NCBI RefSeq assembly: GCF_014204535.1
Contig: NZ_JACHLR010000004.1
Coordinates: 1-64,000 of the forward strand
Direction: 5' to 3'
Length of the DNA: 64,000 bases
DNA from: Novosphingobium chloroacetimidivorans
Lineage (GTDB): Bacteria > Pseudomonadota > Alphaproteobacteria > Sphingomonadales > Sphingomonadaceae
The notes beneath the pieces are model-generated. The model worked only from the letters and a program-made list of their open reading frames with translations. It did no database searches and was not told where the DNA came from. Below are positions 51,661 through 60,220 of the stretch, piece after piece; the first letter of the stretch is position 1, and the number at the start of each line of letters is the position of its first letter. Position numbers and translations under genes: made by a program.

Positions 51661-53867
51661 GCACTTCGGCACGGCGCCCCCTGTTCGTCGCGACGATCCT
51701 GGCGGGCAGCTTCCTGTTGTTCCTGGTGCAGCCGATGGTGGCGCGCATGGCGCTGCCCCGGCTTGGCGGTGCGCCTAACGTCTGGAACAGCGCCATGGTG
51801 GTTTACCAGGCGCTGCTGCTGGCCGGGTACGGCTATGCGCATGGCCTGTCCAAGCTGGCGCAGCGACGGCAGATCGTGGTTCATCTCGCGCTGCTGGCAC
51901 TCGCCGCGCTGACCCTGCCGATCGTGTTGGCGAACCTCTCTCCACCCGCATCGGGGTGGGAAGTGCTGTGGGTGCCGCTGCTGCTGCTGGCGACCGTGGG
52001 TCCGGTCTTCGTCATCATGTCCGCGCAGGCGCCACTGATGCAGCGCTGGTATTCGGCCGCACCCGATGCCGGTGAGCCGTGGGCGCTCTACGCCGCGTCC
52101 AACATCGGCAGCTTCGCCGGCCTGCTCGCCTATCCGCTGCTGGCCGAGCCCTTGCTCAGCCTGCACGACCAGAGCCTGGCCTGGAGTCTGGGCTACGGCC
52201 TGCTCTTCGTGCTGGTGGCGCTTGCCGCCCGAGCGCGGTGGAATGCCGGTCCCGTCGCCACGATCGAGCACGGCGACGAACCGCAGGAGCGTATCGGCGC
52301 ACGCAGGGTACTGCTGTGGCTGGCACTGTCCGCGGTGCCGTCCGGCTTGCTGCTCTCCACCTCGACGCACCTCACCACCGACATCTTCGCCATGCCGCTG
52401 CTGTGGGTCATCCCGCTCGGCCTCTATCTTCTGAGCTTTGTCTTCGCGTTCTCCGATCGGCGCGCGATCGCGCATGTCATCTCGATCATGGCGCCCGCTG
52501 CCGTGATATTTGCCGGCAGCTTCGCGATGGTTTCGACCTCGGCCGGGACGATGGCGGCGGCGCTGGCGGCGCTGCTGCTGCTGTTCGAGGTGTCGGTGGC
52601 CTTGCACGCCAGGCTCTACGACTCGCGCCCCGGTACCTCGCGGCTGACGTTCTTCTACCTCGTCATGTCGGCGGGTGGCGCAATGGGCGGCGCGTTCACT
52701 GCGTTGGTGGCGCCGGTGGTGTTCGACTGGGTGTGGGAGCACCCGATCCTGATCCTCGCCTCGGCCATGCTGCTGCCGCTCCCGCGCGAGCTCGACTGGC
52801 GGCGCATGGGCGGGCTGGACCGCGGCATGTCGTGGATCGCGCTGGCGGTGCTGCTGGTCATCGCCACGTTCCTGACCGCGCAGCTGATGTCGCTGGTCAG
52901 CGACCAGGAGAACGAGCTCCTGCAGATATTCCTGCTGATCGCGCTGACCGGGCTCGGCCTGCTGCTGCTGCCCTGGCGTTGGGCCTACGTGCTGGTGCTG
53001 ACGGGCGCGATGCTGGCGCAGGGCGGGGTGAGCACCTTTAAGGCCTCGCTCGAAGGCCAGCGTACCCGCAGTTATTTCGGCATATACAACGTCTATGACA
53101 ACCAGGTGGAGCGCACCCGCCTGCTGGCGCACGGGACGACGCTGCACGGCAAGCAGTCGCTCGATCTCGCGCGCCGCCGCGAGGCGACGACGTACTATGG
53201 CGATACGTCCGGTGTCGGCCTCGCTCTCGAAGCCGCGCCACGCCTGTTCGGGGCGGGGGCGCGGATCGGCGTCGTCGGCCTGGGTAGCGGCACGCTGACG
53301 TGCCGGCACAAGCCCGGCCAGACCTGGACGGTGTTCGAGATCGATCCCGCGATCGTCCGCTATTCGCGCGACGGCACGTTCACCTTCCTGCAGACCTGCG
53401 CGCCCGATGCGCAGATCGTTCTGGGCGATGCGCGGCTGGAGCTGGAGAAGGTGCCGCGCGCCAGCCTGGACGTGCTGGCGGTGGACGCTTTCTCGTCCGA
53501 CGCGATTCCCTTGCACCTGCTGACGGACGAGGCCGTCGGTGTCTACGAGCAGGCCCTGGCGCCCGACGGCCTGCTGCTGATCCATATCTCCAACCGCTTC
53601 ATCGACTTGGAGCCGGTTCTCTCGGCCATCGCCGCTAAGCGCGGGCTCGTCGCCATGATCCGACGCGACACGCCGAAGGGGGATCTCACCGTCGCGTCGA
53701 ACTGGGTCGTGCTCGCGCGCAGCGAGGCGCGATTGGCTCGATTGCGCGCCGAGAGCGGCGGCCGCACGTGGAACGCACTCGATCCCGCGACGGGCGCGGC
53801 CTGGACCGATGACCACGCCTCCGTCCTGCCCTACATCCGCTGGGGCGCCATCATGGGGAAGCTATGA
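51657..53867 (+). CDS. Membrane protein with C-terminal spermidine synthase-like domain
   Basis: 736-aa fusion. Residues 1-about 460 contain roughly a dozen hydrophobic segments (FVATILAGSFLLFLVQPMVARMALP at the start). Residues about 530-720 form a SpeE-like methyltransferase-fold domain with VVGLGSGTLTCR (SAM/decarboxy-SAM glycine loop), VFEIDPAIVRYSRDG, VVDAFSSDAIPLHLLT-type motif (LAVDAFSSDAIP). Whether it makes polyamines is unclear. ATGA-coupled on both sides. Confidence 0.87.
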
Positions 53868-54445
53868 CCGACCACACCCAGCGCCGCGACGTGACAGTCG
53901 CCGCCTTCAACGGCAAGGCGCCGCAAATCCACGCCAGCGCCTTCATCGCGCCCGGCTGCCGCATCATCGGCAACGTCGAGATCGGGCCCGACGTGAGCAT
54001 CTGGTACAACTGCGTGATCCGCGCGGACGTCAACCGCATCGTGATCGGCGCGCGCACCAACATCCAGGACGGCAGCGTCGTGCACTGCGACAGCCCCAAG
54101 CCCGGTCGGCCTGAGGGCTTTCCGACCATCATCGGCGAGGACGTGCTGATCGGTCACCTCGCCATGGTGCACGGCTGCGTGCTGCAGGACCGCGCTTTCG
54201 TCGGCCTGGGCTCGATCGTGATGGACGGCTGCACGATCGAGAGCGAAGGCATGCTCGCGGCAGGCGCCATGCTCTCGCCGAACAAGGTCATCGGTGCGCG
54301 CCAGCTGTGGATGGGCCGCCCTGCCAAATACGCGCGCGATCTCGATGAAGCCGCCCTGGCGGCGCATCGCGCGGGTGTGGAGGGGTATGTCGTCAACGGC
54401 CGGCTTCACGCCGCCGCTCTTAGCCAGGCGGATGATCGCGCATGA
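53864..54445 (+). CDS. Gamma-class carbonic anhydrase family protein
   Basis: 193-aa left-handed beta-helix protein with hexapeptide repeats. The metal ligands appear as VHCD and GHLAMVHGC, and the conserved RADVNRIVIGARTNIQDGSV is present. The family includes true carbonic anhydrases and metabolic acyltransferase-like variants; activity is likely but not certain. ATGA-coupled to the genes on each side. Confidence 0.87.
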   Translation: MTDHTQRRDVTVAAFNGKAPQIHASAFIAPGCRIIGNVEIGPDVSIWYNCVIRADVNRIVIGARTNIQDGSVVHCDSPKPGRPEGFPTIIGEDVLIGHLAMVHGCVLQDRAFVGLGSIVMDGCTIESEGMLAAGAMLSPNKVIGARQLWMGRPAKYARDLDEAALAAHRAGVEGYVVNGRLHAAALSQADDRA

Positions 54446-55428
54446 CGACGTTCCACATGCCGCCCGAGTGGCATCCGCAGGATTGGCTGTGGATCGGCTT
54501 TCCCCACGATCCGGTCGAGTGGCCGGGTTATCTCGGTCGCGCGCAGGAGCAGATGGCCGCGTTCGCCAATGCCGTGGCCGACAGCGGCCAGCAAGTCAGG
54601 CTCCTGGTCCGCGACGAGGCGAATCGCGCGCGGGCGGCCGAACTGTGCTCCGCCAGGGTCACTCTGGAGATGCGCCGTTTCGGTGATGTCTGGCTTCGCG
54701 ACACCGGTCCGCTCGTGCTGCACGAGAGTGACGGCACGCAGCGCGCCATGCGCTTCGGCTTCAATGGCTGGGGCGGTAAGTACCTGATGGACGGCGACCA
54801 GGAGATCGGCGCCGAGCTCGCCGCGAGTGCCGGGCTGGAAGTCCGCACCGCCGACTGGATACTGGAAGGCGGAGCGATCGATGGCGACGGGACCGGCCTG
54901 GTCGTCACCACCGAGCAGTGCCTGCTCAACCCGAACCGCAACCCGCAGCTCTCGCGCCGGGACCTCGAAGCGCGCCTGCACCGCGATCTCGGCTACGAAC
55001 GCGTGCTCTGGCTGGGTGACGGGCTGATCAACGACCATACCGACGGCCACGTCGACAATCTTGCGCGCTTCGTGGGCCCGAACACACTGGCCCTGCCTAG
55101 CGCGACCGGGCCGGACGATGCCAACGCCGCAATCTACACCGATGCCAGGGCCCGCGCCGAGGCGGCGGGCGTGACCGTGCGCGAGGTCCCGTCGCCTGGG
55201 CGCGTCGAGAACGAGGGGCGGATCGAGCCGGCAAGCTACATGAACTTCGCCGTGACCACGAAGCTCGTCGTCGTGCCGACCTACGGCACCGCGCACGACG
55301 AGGACGGAGTGGCGGCGATCGCGGCGCTGTTTCCGGATCGAGACACGGTTGGCGTGCCGGCTGACGCGATCCTTGCCGGCGGCGGATCGTTCCATTGCTC
55401 CAGCCAGCAGATGCCGCGGCGATCTTAA
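54442..55428 (+). CDS. aguA: Agmatine deiminase family protein
   Basis: 328-aa guanidino-group-modifying enzyme. DVWLRDTGPLVLHE, EGGAIDGDGTGLVVTTEQCLLNPNRN, DGHVDNLARFVGP, and the catalytic Cys in GGGSFHCSSQQMPR give the deiminase set. It converts agmatine to N-carbamoylputrescine in polyamine synthesis. Last gene in the coupled hemB chain; next to a SpeE-like gene, which fits a polyamine theme. Confidence 0.92.
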   Translation: MTTFHMPPEWHPQDWLWIGFPHDPVEWPGYLGRAQEQMAAFANAVADSGQQVRLLVRDEANRARAAELCSARVTLEMRRFGDVWLRDTGPLVLHESDGTQRAMRFGFNGWGGKYLMDGDQEIGAELAASAGLEVRTADWILEGGAIDGDGTGLVVTTEQCLLNPNRNPQLSRRDLEARLHRDLGYERVLWLGDGLINDHTDGHVDNLARFVGPNTLALPSATGPDDANAAIYTDARARAEAAGVTVREVPSPGRVENEGRIEPASYMNFAVTTKLVVVPTYGTAHDEDGVAAIAALFPDRDTVGVPADAILAGGGSFHCSSQQMPRRS

Positions 55429-55828
55429 CCGTTCCACAATGATCCGTCGGGCATGGTGGCGACATGCCCCGGGTCATCATCCTTGCATCGCGCATGCCCC
55501 GCACTGCCTTCCATGCGGGCATGCTGCGCACAATGATCGTGAGTGGCTGCGCCCTGGCACTGGTTCTCGCGCGGATGCCGCTGGGTTTCTGACGACGGTT
55601 CGACCGGCAGGTTTGGCCGGTACAGCGCTGCGCTGCGCTGCGGGACTGTGTAGGACCTGGGCTGCAGCCCCATACATGCCGATCCGCGAACGACACCGGC
55701 ATCGCAGCTGCTGCACCGCACATTGATTATGCTGCGTCGCAGCAAAACTTCGATGCAGAAACCTAACGCATGTGAAAAAGGACGCTCCCACTTTCCGGTC
55801 TCTCGTTCGTTAACGCCGGAGAATGACC
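55429..55828. other. 400-base gap without a supported gene
   Basis: It contains a 23-codon ORF at 55521-55592 with a hydrophobic core (MLRTMIVSGCALALVLARM), a GCTGCG tandem near 55628, and a GCTGCGTCGCAGC hairpin at 55731-55743. I see no ribosome-binding site for the small ORF. Longer ORFs on the minus strand show biased composition and are not convincing. Confidence 0.5.
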
Positions 55829-56038
55829 ATGCCCAATTCCGACCAACCTACTGCCCAGCGCACCCGAGAGATCCTCGTGGGTCGGCTCTTGCTGCTCGTT
55901 TTCGGCTTTGGCGTCCTGAGCTTCCTGGTCGCCATCGACCATCCTGACTGGTTTGCCATTCGTCCCGCGACCGGCACCTCGGTCGCCATGGCCAACGCGG
56001 CCGCACCTGTGAACAGCGAGGATCCTGCCACCCGATGA
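55829..56038 (+). CDS. Small membrane protein before the bestrophin gene
   Basis: 69 aa with one membrane segment (REILVGRLLLLVFGFGVLSFLVAIDHPDWF) and a polar tail. The ATG at 55829 has GGAG seven bases upstream, better placed than for the ATG at 55823. Its stop overlaps the bestrophin start (ATGA), so the two are co-translated. Family unknown; it could be an accessory of the channel. Confidence 0.7.
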   Translation: MPNSDQPTAQRTREILVGRLLLLVFGFGVLSFLVAIDHPDWFAIRPATGTSVAMANAAAPVNSEDPATR

Positions 56039-56922
56039 TCGTCAACGCAGCCCCCAGCGCCCGCCAGATCTTCAAGGAGGTCTGGAAAGTGCTGATTGCC
56101 CTGTTCGTTTGGGACGTGATCGTCACGATCACGTACTTCGTGCTGCCGTTCACGGCGCCCAGTCTGCCACTCACCATCTTCGGCTCGGCACTGGCGCTGT
56201 TCCTCGGCTTTCGCAGCAACTCGGCCTACGAGCGCTGGTGGGAAGGGCGCAGCCTCTGGGGTCTGATGATCAATGCCAGCCGCAACCTGGCGCGCTCCAC
56301 CCGCAACTACATGCCCGATCCCGAAGCTGCCGACATGAAGCGCCGGATCGTCAAGCGCCAGATCGCCTACGTGAACGCATTGCGCTGTCAGCTGCGCCGG
56401 CAGAGCCCGGATAGCGAGGTGCTGCGCATGCTCTCGAAGGGCGACGCCGATCTGGCGCTTGCGCGCACCAACGTCGCCAACGGCATCCTCGACGGGACCG
56501 GCCGGCGCATCAACGAGGCGCGGCTGGCGGGCTGGATCGATACCATCCAGCAAGCGCAAATGGAGGCCGTGCTGGTCGACATCGCGAATGCCCAGGGCGG
56601 CATGGAGCGCCTGAAGAACACGCCGCTGCCGGTGCAGTACCGCTTCCTGCCGACCTTGTTCACGCACTTGTTCTGCATTCTCCTGCCGATCGGCCTCGTG
56701 GAGACGTTGCAGTATGCCACGCCGCTGGGATCCACGATCGCGGGCCTGATGTTCCTGGCGGTGCTCGCCATCGGCGACGACCTTGTCGATCCATTCGCGA
56801 ACACCGTGCATGATCTGCCTCTCAACGCGATGTGCCGCACCATCGAGATAGATTTGCTGCAGTCCATCGGTGAAGAGGCGCCCGAGCCGATCAAACCCGA
56901 CCGCGATGGCGTGCTGTGGTGA
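56035..56922 (+). CDS. Bestrophin-family ion channel
   Basis: 295-aa member of the bestrophin/UPF0187 family. Hydrophobic N-terminal segments (VLIALFVWDVIVTITYFVL, LTIFGSALALFLGFRSNSAYERWWEGRSLWG), the conserved NSAYERWWEGR-type motif, and a C-terminal membrane part with FLAVLAIGDDLVDPFANTVHDLPL. Probably a chloride or sodium channel in the inner membrane. Ends before a terminator. Confidence 0.9.
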   Translation: MIVNAAPSARQIFKEVWKVLIALFVWDVIVTITYFVLPFTAPSLPLTIFGSALALFLGFRSNSAYERWWEGRSLWGLMINASRNLARSTRNYMPDPEAADMKRRIVKRQIAYVNALRCQLRRQSPDSEVLRMLSKGDADLALARTNVANGILDGTGRRINEARLAGWIDTIQQAQMEAVLVDIANAQGGMERLKNTPLPVQYRFLPTLFTHLFCILLPIGLVETLQYATPLGSTIAGLMFLAVLAIGDDLVDPFANTVHDLPLNAMCRTIEIDLLQSIGEEAPEPIKPDRDGVLW

Positions 56923-56955
56923 GCTGCGCGACGAGGTAACGCGCAGCGGTGCGGT

Positions 56956-56996
56956 CTAGAGCGCCTTCACTATGAGCGAAGACGCTCTAGTTTTTT
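56956..56996 (+). terminator. Rho-independent terminator after bestrophin gene
   Basis: Stem CTAGAGCG (56956-56963) with CGCTCTAG (56983-56990) and an inner CTTC/GAAG pair, followed by TTTTTT at 56991-56996. Confidence 0.88.
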
Positions 56997-57047
56997 GATG
57001 CCGCATTTTCCGAGCCATCGACCGTGAACGTTCAATTTGAAAATGCT

Positions 57048-57719
57048 CTAACGCTTCCGCGCGAACCAGATCACGTGCTTGGGCCCCTTGCCGTTGCTGC
57101 GCGAGGAGACTTTGACCTCGTCGACCACGAAGTCGCACTTCTCCAGTCGCCGGGTGAAGGTCGGATCGGGGCCGGCCGACCAGATCGCCAGCACGCCATC
57201 GGGCGTCAGCGCCCGCTTGGCGGCGCGCAGGCCCGGCGTGGAATAGAGGATGTTGTTGTCCTCGCGCACCAAGCCGTCGGGCCCGTTGTCGACGTCGAGC
57301 AGGATCGCGTCGTAGTCGGCATGCGCGCCGGCGATGAACGGCGCGACGTCCGACATTACCAGCGTCACCCGCGGATCTTGCAGGCAATCGCCGGTCAGCT
57401 CGGCCATCGGCCCGCGCGCCCAACCGATGATCTCTGGCACCAGCTCGACGACGGTGACATGGCCGTCGGCCGGCAGGGCTTTCAGTGCCGCCCTCAGGGT
57501 GAAGCCCATGCCGTAGCCGCCGATCAGCAGGCTGGGCTGCTTGGCATTGCCGATCTTGTCGATCGCCATGGTGGCCAGCGCCTCTTCCGAGCCCCACTTG
57601 CGGGTGCTCATCAGCTCGTTGTGGCCCAGCACGATCATGTGATCGCGGTCATGCCGGTAGAGCTTGAGCTCCTCGCCGCCGGGGACTTGCGCCGTGGCCA
57701 GGTGTTCGCGCTGGATCAT
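57048..57719 (-). CDS. Spermidine synthase-like protein (stand-alone)
   Basis: 223-aa SpeE-fold protein: LKLYRHDRDHMIVLGHNELMSTRKWGSEEALATMAIDKI, LLIGGYGMGFTLRAAL (glycine loop), DVAPFIAGAHADYDAILLDVDNGPDGLV and GVLAIWSAGPDPTF. The canonical GGGDG loop is altered to GGYGMG, so the substrate may differ from putrescine. A second SpeE-like domain lies 3.2 kb upstream in the membrane fusion. Confidence 0.85.
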   Translation of the reverse strand: MIQREHLATAQVPGGEELKLYRHDRDHMIVLGHNELMSTRKWGSEEALATMAIDKIGNAKQPSLLIGGYGMGFTLRAALKALPADGHVTVVELVPEIIGWARGPMAELTGDCLQDPRVTLVMSDVAPFIAGAHADYDAILLDVDNGPDGLVREDNNILYSTPGLRAAKRALTPDGVLAIWSAGPDPTFTRRLEKCDFVVDEVKVSSRSNGKGPKHVIWFARKR

Positions 57720-57733
57720 GATCAGGTCGTCCT

Positions 57734-57890
57734 ATCCTCCTCTCCCCGTCGGGGAGAGGATAGCGAAGCTTGTTCCGCCAGGAACTAGCATAGCTTGGAG
57801 AGGGCTGAGTGCGCCAACTGCCCTCTCCAACTTCGGCTAAGCTCCTGCGGAGCCAAGCCTTCGTATCCTCTCCCCGGCGGGGAGAGGATG
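57734..57890. repeat. Palindromic intergenic repeat, family C
   Basis: Long inverted repeat with ATCCTCCTCTCCCCGTCGGG at the left and CCCGGCGGGGAGAGGAT at the right; the inner arms TAGCTTGGAGAGGG and CCCTCTCCAACTTCGGCTAA also pair. It fills the gap between the SpeE-like start and the thrS stop, both leftward. Confidence 0.85.
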
Positions 57891-57893
57891 ATG

Positions 57894-59900
57894 TCACTTC
57901 AGGTCCGGCGCCATGCTTGCGTCCTTGAGCAGCGCCAGCGCCTCGTCGACCGAGACGAAGCGCTGCTGCTGCTCGCCCAGGGTGCGGATTGCGACGGTGC
58001 CTTCCTCGGCCTCGCGCTTCCCGACGACCAGCAGGAAGGGGACCTTCTGGAGCGAGTGCTCGCGCACCTTGTAGTTGATCTTCTCGTTGCGCAGGTCGGT
58101 TTCGACCCGGACGCCAGCAGCCTTCAGCTTGGCCGCGACCTCGGCGGCATAGCCGTCCGCGTCCGAGACGATCGTCGCTACCACGGCCTGAACCGGCGCG
58201 AGCCAGACCGGCAGCTTGCCGGCGAAGTGCTCGATCAGGATGCCGATGAATCGTTCGTAGGAACCGAAGATCGCGCGGTGGAGCATCACCGGGCGGTGCT
58301 TCTCGCCGTCCTCGCCGATGTAGTGCGCGTCGAGCCGATCGGGCAGCACGCGGTCGGACTGGATGGTGCCGACCTGCCAAGTGCGGCCGATCGCGTCGGT
58401 CAAGTGCCATTCCAGCTTGGGCGCATAGAACGCACCCTCGCCGGGCAGCTCTTCCCAACCGTACTCGGGCGTGGCCAGGCCCGCCTGCTCCACCGCGTTG
58501 CGCAGCTCGGTTTCGGCCTTGTCCCACATCTCCTCGGTACCGAAGCGCTTGTCAGGACGCAGCGCCAGCTTGATCGCGTAAGTGAAGCCGAAGTCCTTGT
58601 AGATGCGGTCGGCCAGCTGGCAGAACGCCTGCACTTCGCTGACGATCTGGTCCTCGCGGCAGAAGATATGCGCGTCGTCCTGCGTGAACTGGCGCACCCG
58701 CATCAGCCCGTGGAGCGCGCCGTGCGGCTCGTTGCGGTGGCAGCAGCCGTTCTCGTAGAGGCGTAGCGGCAGGTCACGGTAGGACTTGATGCCCTGGCGG
58801 AAGATCAGCACGTGCGCCGGGCAGTTCATCGGCTTCAGGGCCATCCAGTCCGCATCGTCGCTGACGATCGGGCCTTCCTCCTCGACGTTAGGCACTTCGT
58901 CGGGGATGACGAACATGTTCTCGCGGTACTTGCCCCAGTGGCCGGACTGCTCCCACTGGCGCGCGTCCATCACCTGCGGGGTCTTGACCTCGCGATAGCC
59001 GGCGCCGTCGATCGCGCGGCGCATGTAGGCCTCCAGCTCGCGCCAGATCACGTAGCCCTTGGGGTGCCAGAACACCGACCCGTGCGCCTCGGCCTGGAGG
59101 TGGAACAGGTCCATCTCGTTGCCCAGCTTGCGGTGGTCGCGCTTGGCGGCTTCCTCCAGCCGCGTCAGGTGCGCGTCGAGCTGCTTCTTGTTGAGCCAGC
59201 CGGTGCCGTAGATGCGGCTGAGCATCGCGTTCTTCTGGTCGCCGCGCCAGTAAGCGCCCGAAACGCGCGTCAGCTTGAATGCGGCCGGGTCGAGCTTGCC
59301 GGTCGAGGGCAGGTGGGGCCCGCGGCACATGTCGAGCCAGGCGCCTTCGGAGTTCGGCGAGCCCGACCAGTAGACGCTCAGCTCCTCGTTCTCGGGCAGT
59401 TCGCCGGCCCATTCGGCCTTGAAGGTCTCGCCCTCCGCGCGCCAGCGGGCGATCAAGTCCTCGCGGCTCCAGACCTCGCGGTGAAGCGGCTTGTTCGCGG
59501 CGATGATCTTGCGCATCTCGGCTTCGATCGCCGGCAGGTCCTCCTCGGTGAAGGGGCGATCCTTTGGTGCGAAGTCGTAGTAGAAGCCATCGTCGGTCGA
59601 GGGACCGAAGGTGATCTGCGTACCTGGAAACAGCGCCTGGACCGCCTCGGCGAGAACGTGGGCATAGTCGTGCCGAGCCAGTTCCAGCGCGTCCGCCTCG
59701 TCGCGCGAGGTAACCAGCGACAGCTGCGAATCGCCCGTGAACGGCCGCGAGAGGTCGACCAGCTCGCCGTCGACCTTGGCCGCGATCGCCGCCTTGGCGA
59801 GGCCCGGCCCGATCGCCGCTGCGACGTCCGCCGGGGTCGCACCCTGCGGCATCTCGCGCACGGAACCGTCGGGCAGGCTGATCTTGAACATCTCGGACAT
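57894..59900 (-). CDS. thrS: Threonyl-tRNA synthetase
   Basis: 668-aa class II synthetase charging tRNA-Thr. N-terminal TGS domain ([27 protein letters not shown]), SAD editing region, catalytic core with [71 protein letters not shown], then the anticodon-binding domain. The start is the ATG at 59900; the frame to 59972 is unsupported. A Thr-codon-rich leader peptide lies 129 bases upstream, so regulation by attenuation is likely. Confidence 0.97.
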   Translation of the reverse strand: MSEMFKISLPDGSVREMPQGATPADVAAAIGPGLAKAAIAAKVDGELVDLSRPFTGDSQLSLVTSRDEADALELARHDYAHVLAEAVQALFPGTQITFGPSTDDGFYYDFAPKDRPFTEEDLPAIEAEMRKIIAANKPLHREVWSREDLIARWRAEGETFKAEWAGELPENEELSVYWSGSPNSEGAWLDMCRGPHLPSTGKLDPAAFKLTRVSGAYWRGDQKNAMLSRIYGTGWLNKKQLDAHLTRLEEAAKRDHRKLGNEMDLFHLQAEAHGSVFWHPKGYVIWRELEAYMRRAIDGAGYREVKTPQVMDARQWEQSGHWGKYRENMFVIPDEVPNVEEEGPIVSDDADWMALKPMNCPAHVLIFRQGIKSYRDLPLRLYENGCCHRNEPHGALHGLMRVRQFTQDDAHIFCREDQIVSEVQAFCQLADRIYKDFGFTYAIKLALRPDKRFGTEEMWDKAETELRNAVEQAGLATPEYGWEELPGEGAFYAPKLEWHLTDAIGRTWQVGTIQSDRVLPDRLDAHYIGEDGEKHRPVMLHRAIFGSYERFIGILIEHFAGKLPVWLAPVQAVVATIVSDADGYAAEVAAKLKAAGVRVETDLRNEKINYKVREHSLQKVPFLLVVGKREAEEGTVAIRTLGEQQQRFVSVDEALALLKDASMAPDLK

Positions 59901-59997
59901 CGGTGGTCGTCTCTCTCGATACTGCCGCGCGCCATGGCACACAGGCGCGCAACACGGAAGGTCCGGCGCCATTTTCAGCAGTCTCGGGAGGTGACGC

Positions 59998-60064
59998 CAG
60001 CCGCCCGAACTCGGGCGGTGCGGCTGCGCTTAGCGCGTGACCGAACAGCCCGGGAGTGTCCGGG
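59998..60064 (-). promoter_or_regulatory. Candidate attenuator hairpins upstream of thrS
   Basis: Downstream hairpin: CCGCCCGA/TCGGGCGG at 60001-60018, extended by CAGC/GCTG (59998-60001, 60023-60026). Leader hairpin: CCCGG/CCGGG at 60049-60064, within the leader codons after the Thr run. CTCCCGGGC (60048-60056 on the minus strand) could pair instead with GCCCGAG of the downstream stem, excluding it. No T-run follows, so any termination would not be a simple intrinsic one. Confidence 0.6.
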
Positions 60065-60110
60065 TAGTCGTGGTCGTAGTGGTGGTCAGCGACTGAGCCA
60101 TGATGCTCAT
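60030..60110 (-). CDS. Thr-rich leader peptide of thrS
   Basis: A 26-codon ORF: ATG at 60110, eight consecutive Thr codons (9-16), further Thr at 18 and 25, TAA at 60030-60032. The peptide is MSIMAQSL, eight T, then RTLPGCSVTR. AGAAGGC eight bases before the ATG is a good ribosome-binding site. Ribosomes starved of Thr-tRNA would stall in the run, just before the hairpin-forming segment. The ORF is too short for usual gene callers. Experimental support is absent; the composition makes chance unlikely. Confidence 0.82.
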   Translation of the reverse strand: MSIMAQSLTTTTTTTTRTLPGCSVTR

Positions 60111-60130
60111 ATAGCTTGCCTTCTCTCGTT

Positions 60131-60220
60131 CGTCATCCCCGCGAGGGCGAGGATACATCTCCCGAGCTCGCCTAGACCGACAAGGCCGGAGAAGGATTCC
60201 CGCTTTCGCGGGAATGACGA
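60131..60220. repeat. 90-bp palindromic repeat, family B copy 3
   Basis: CGTCATCCCCGCGAGGGCGA at the left, GATTCCCGCTTTCGCGGGAATGACG at the right. It lies upstream of the thrS leader and covers the last codons and stop of the glycosyltransferase gene, so the protein's final 17 residues or so come from repeat DNA. Confidence 0.88.
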
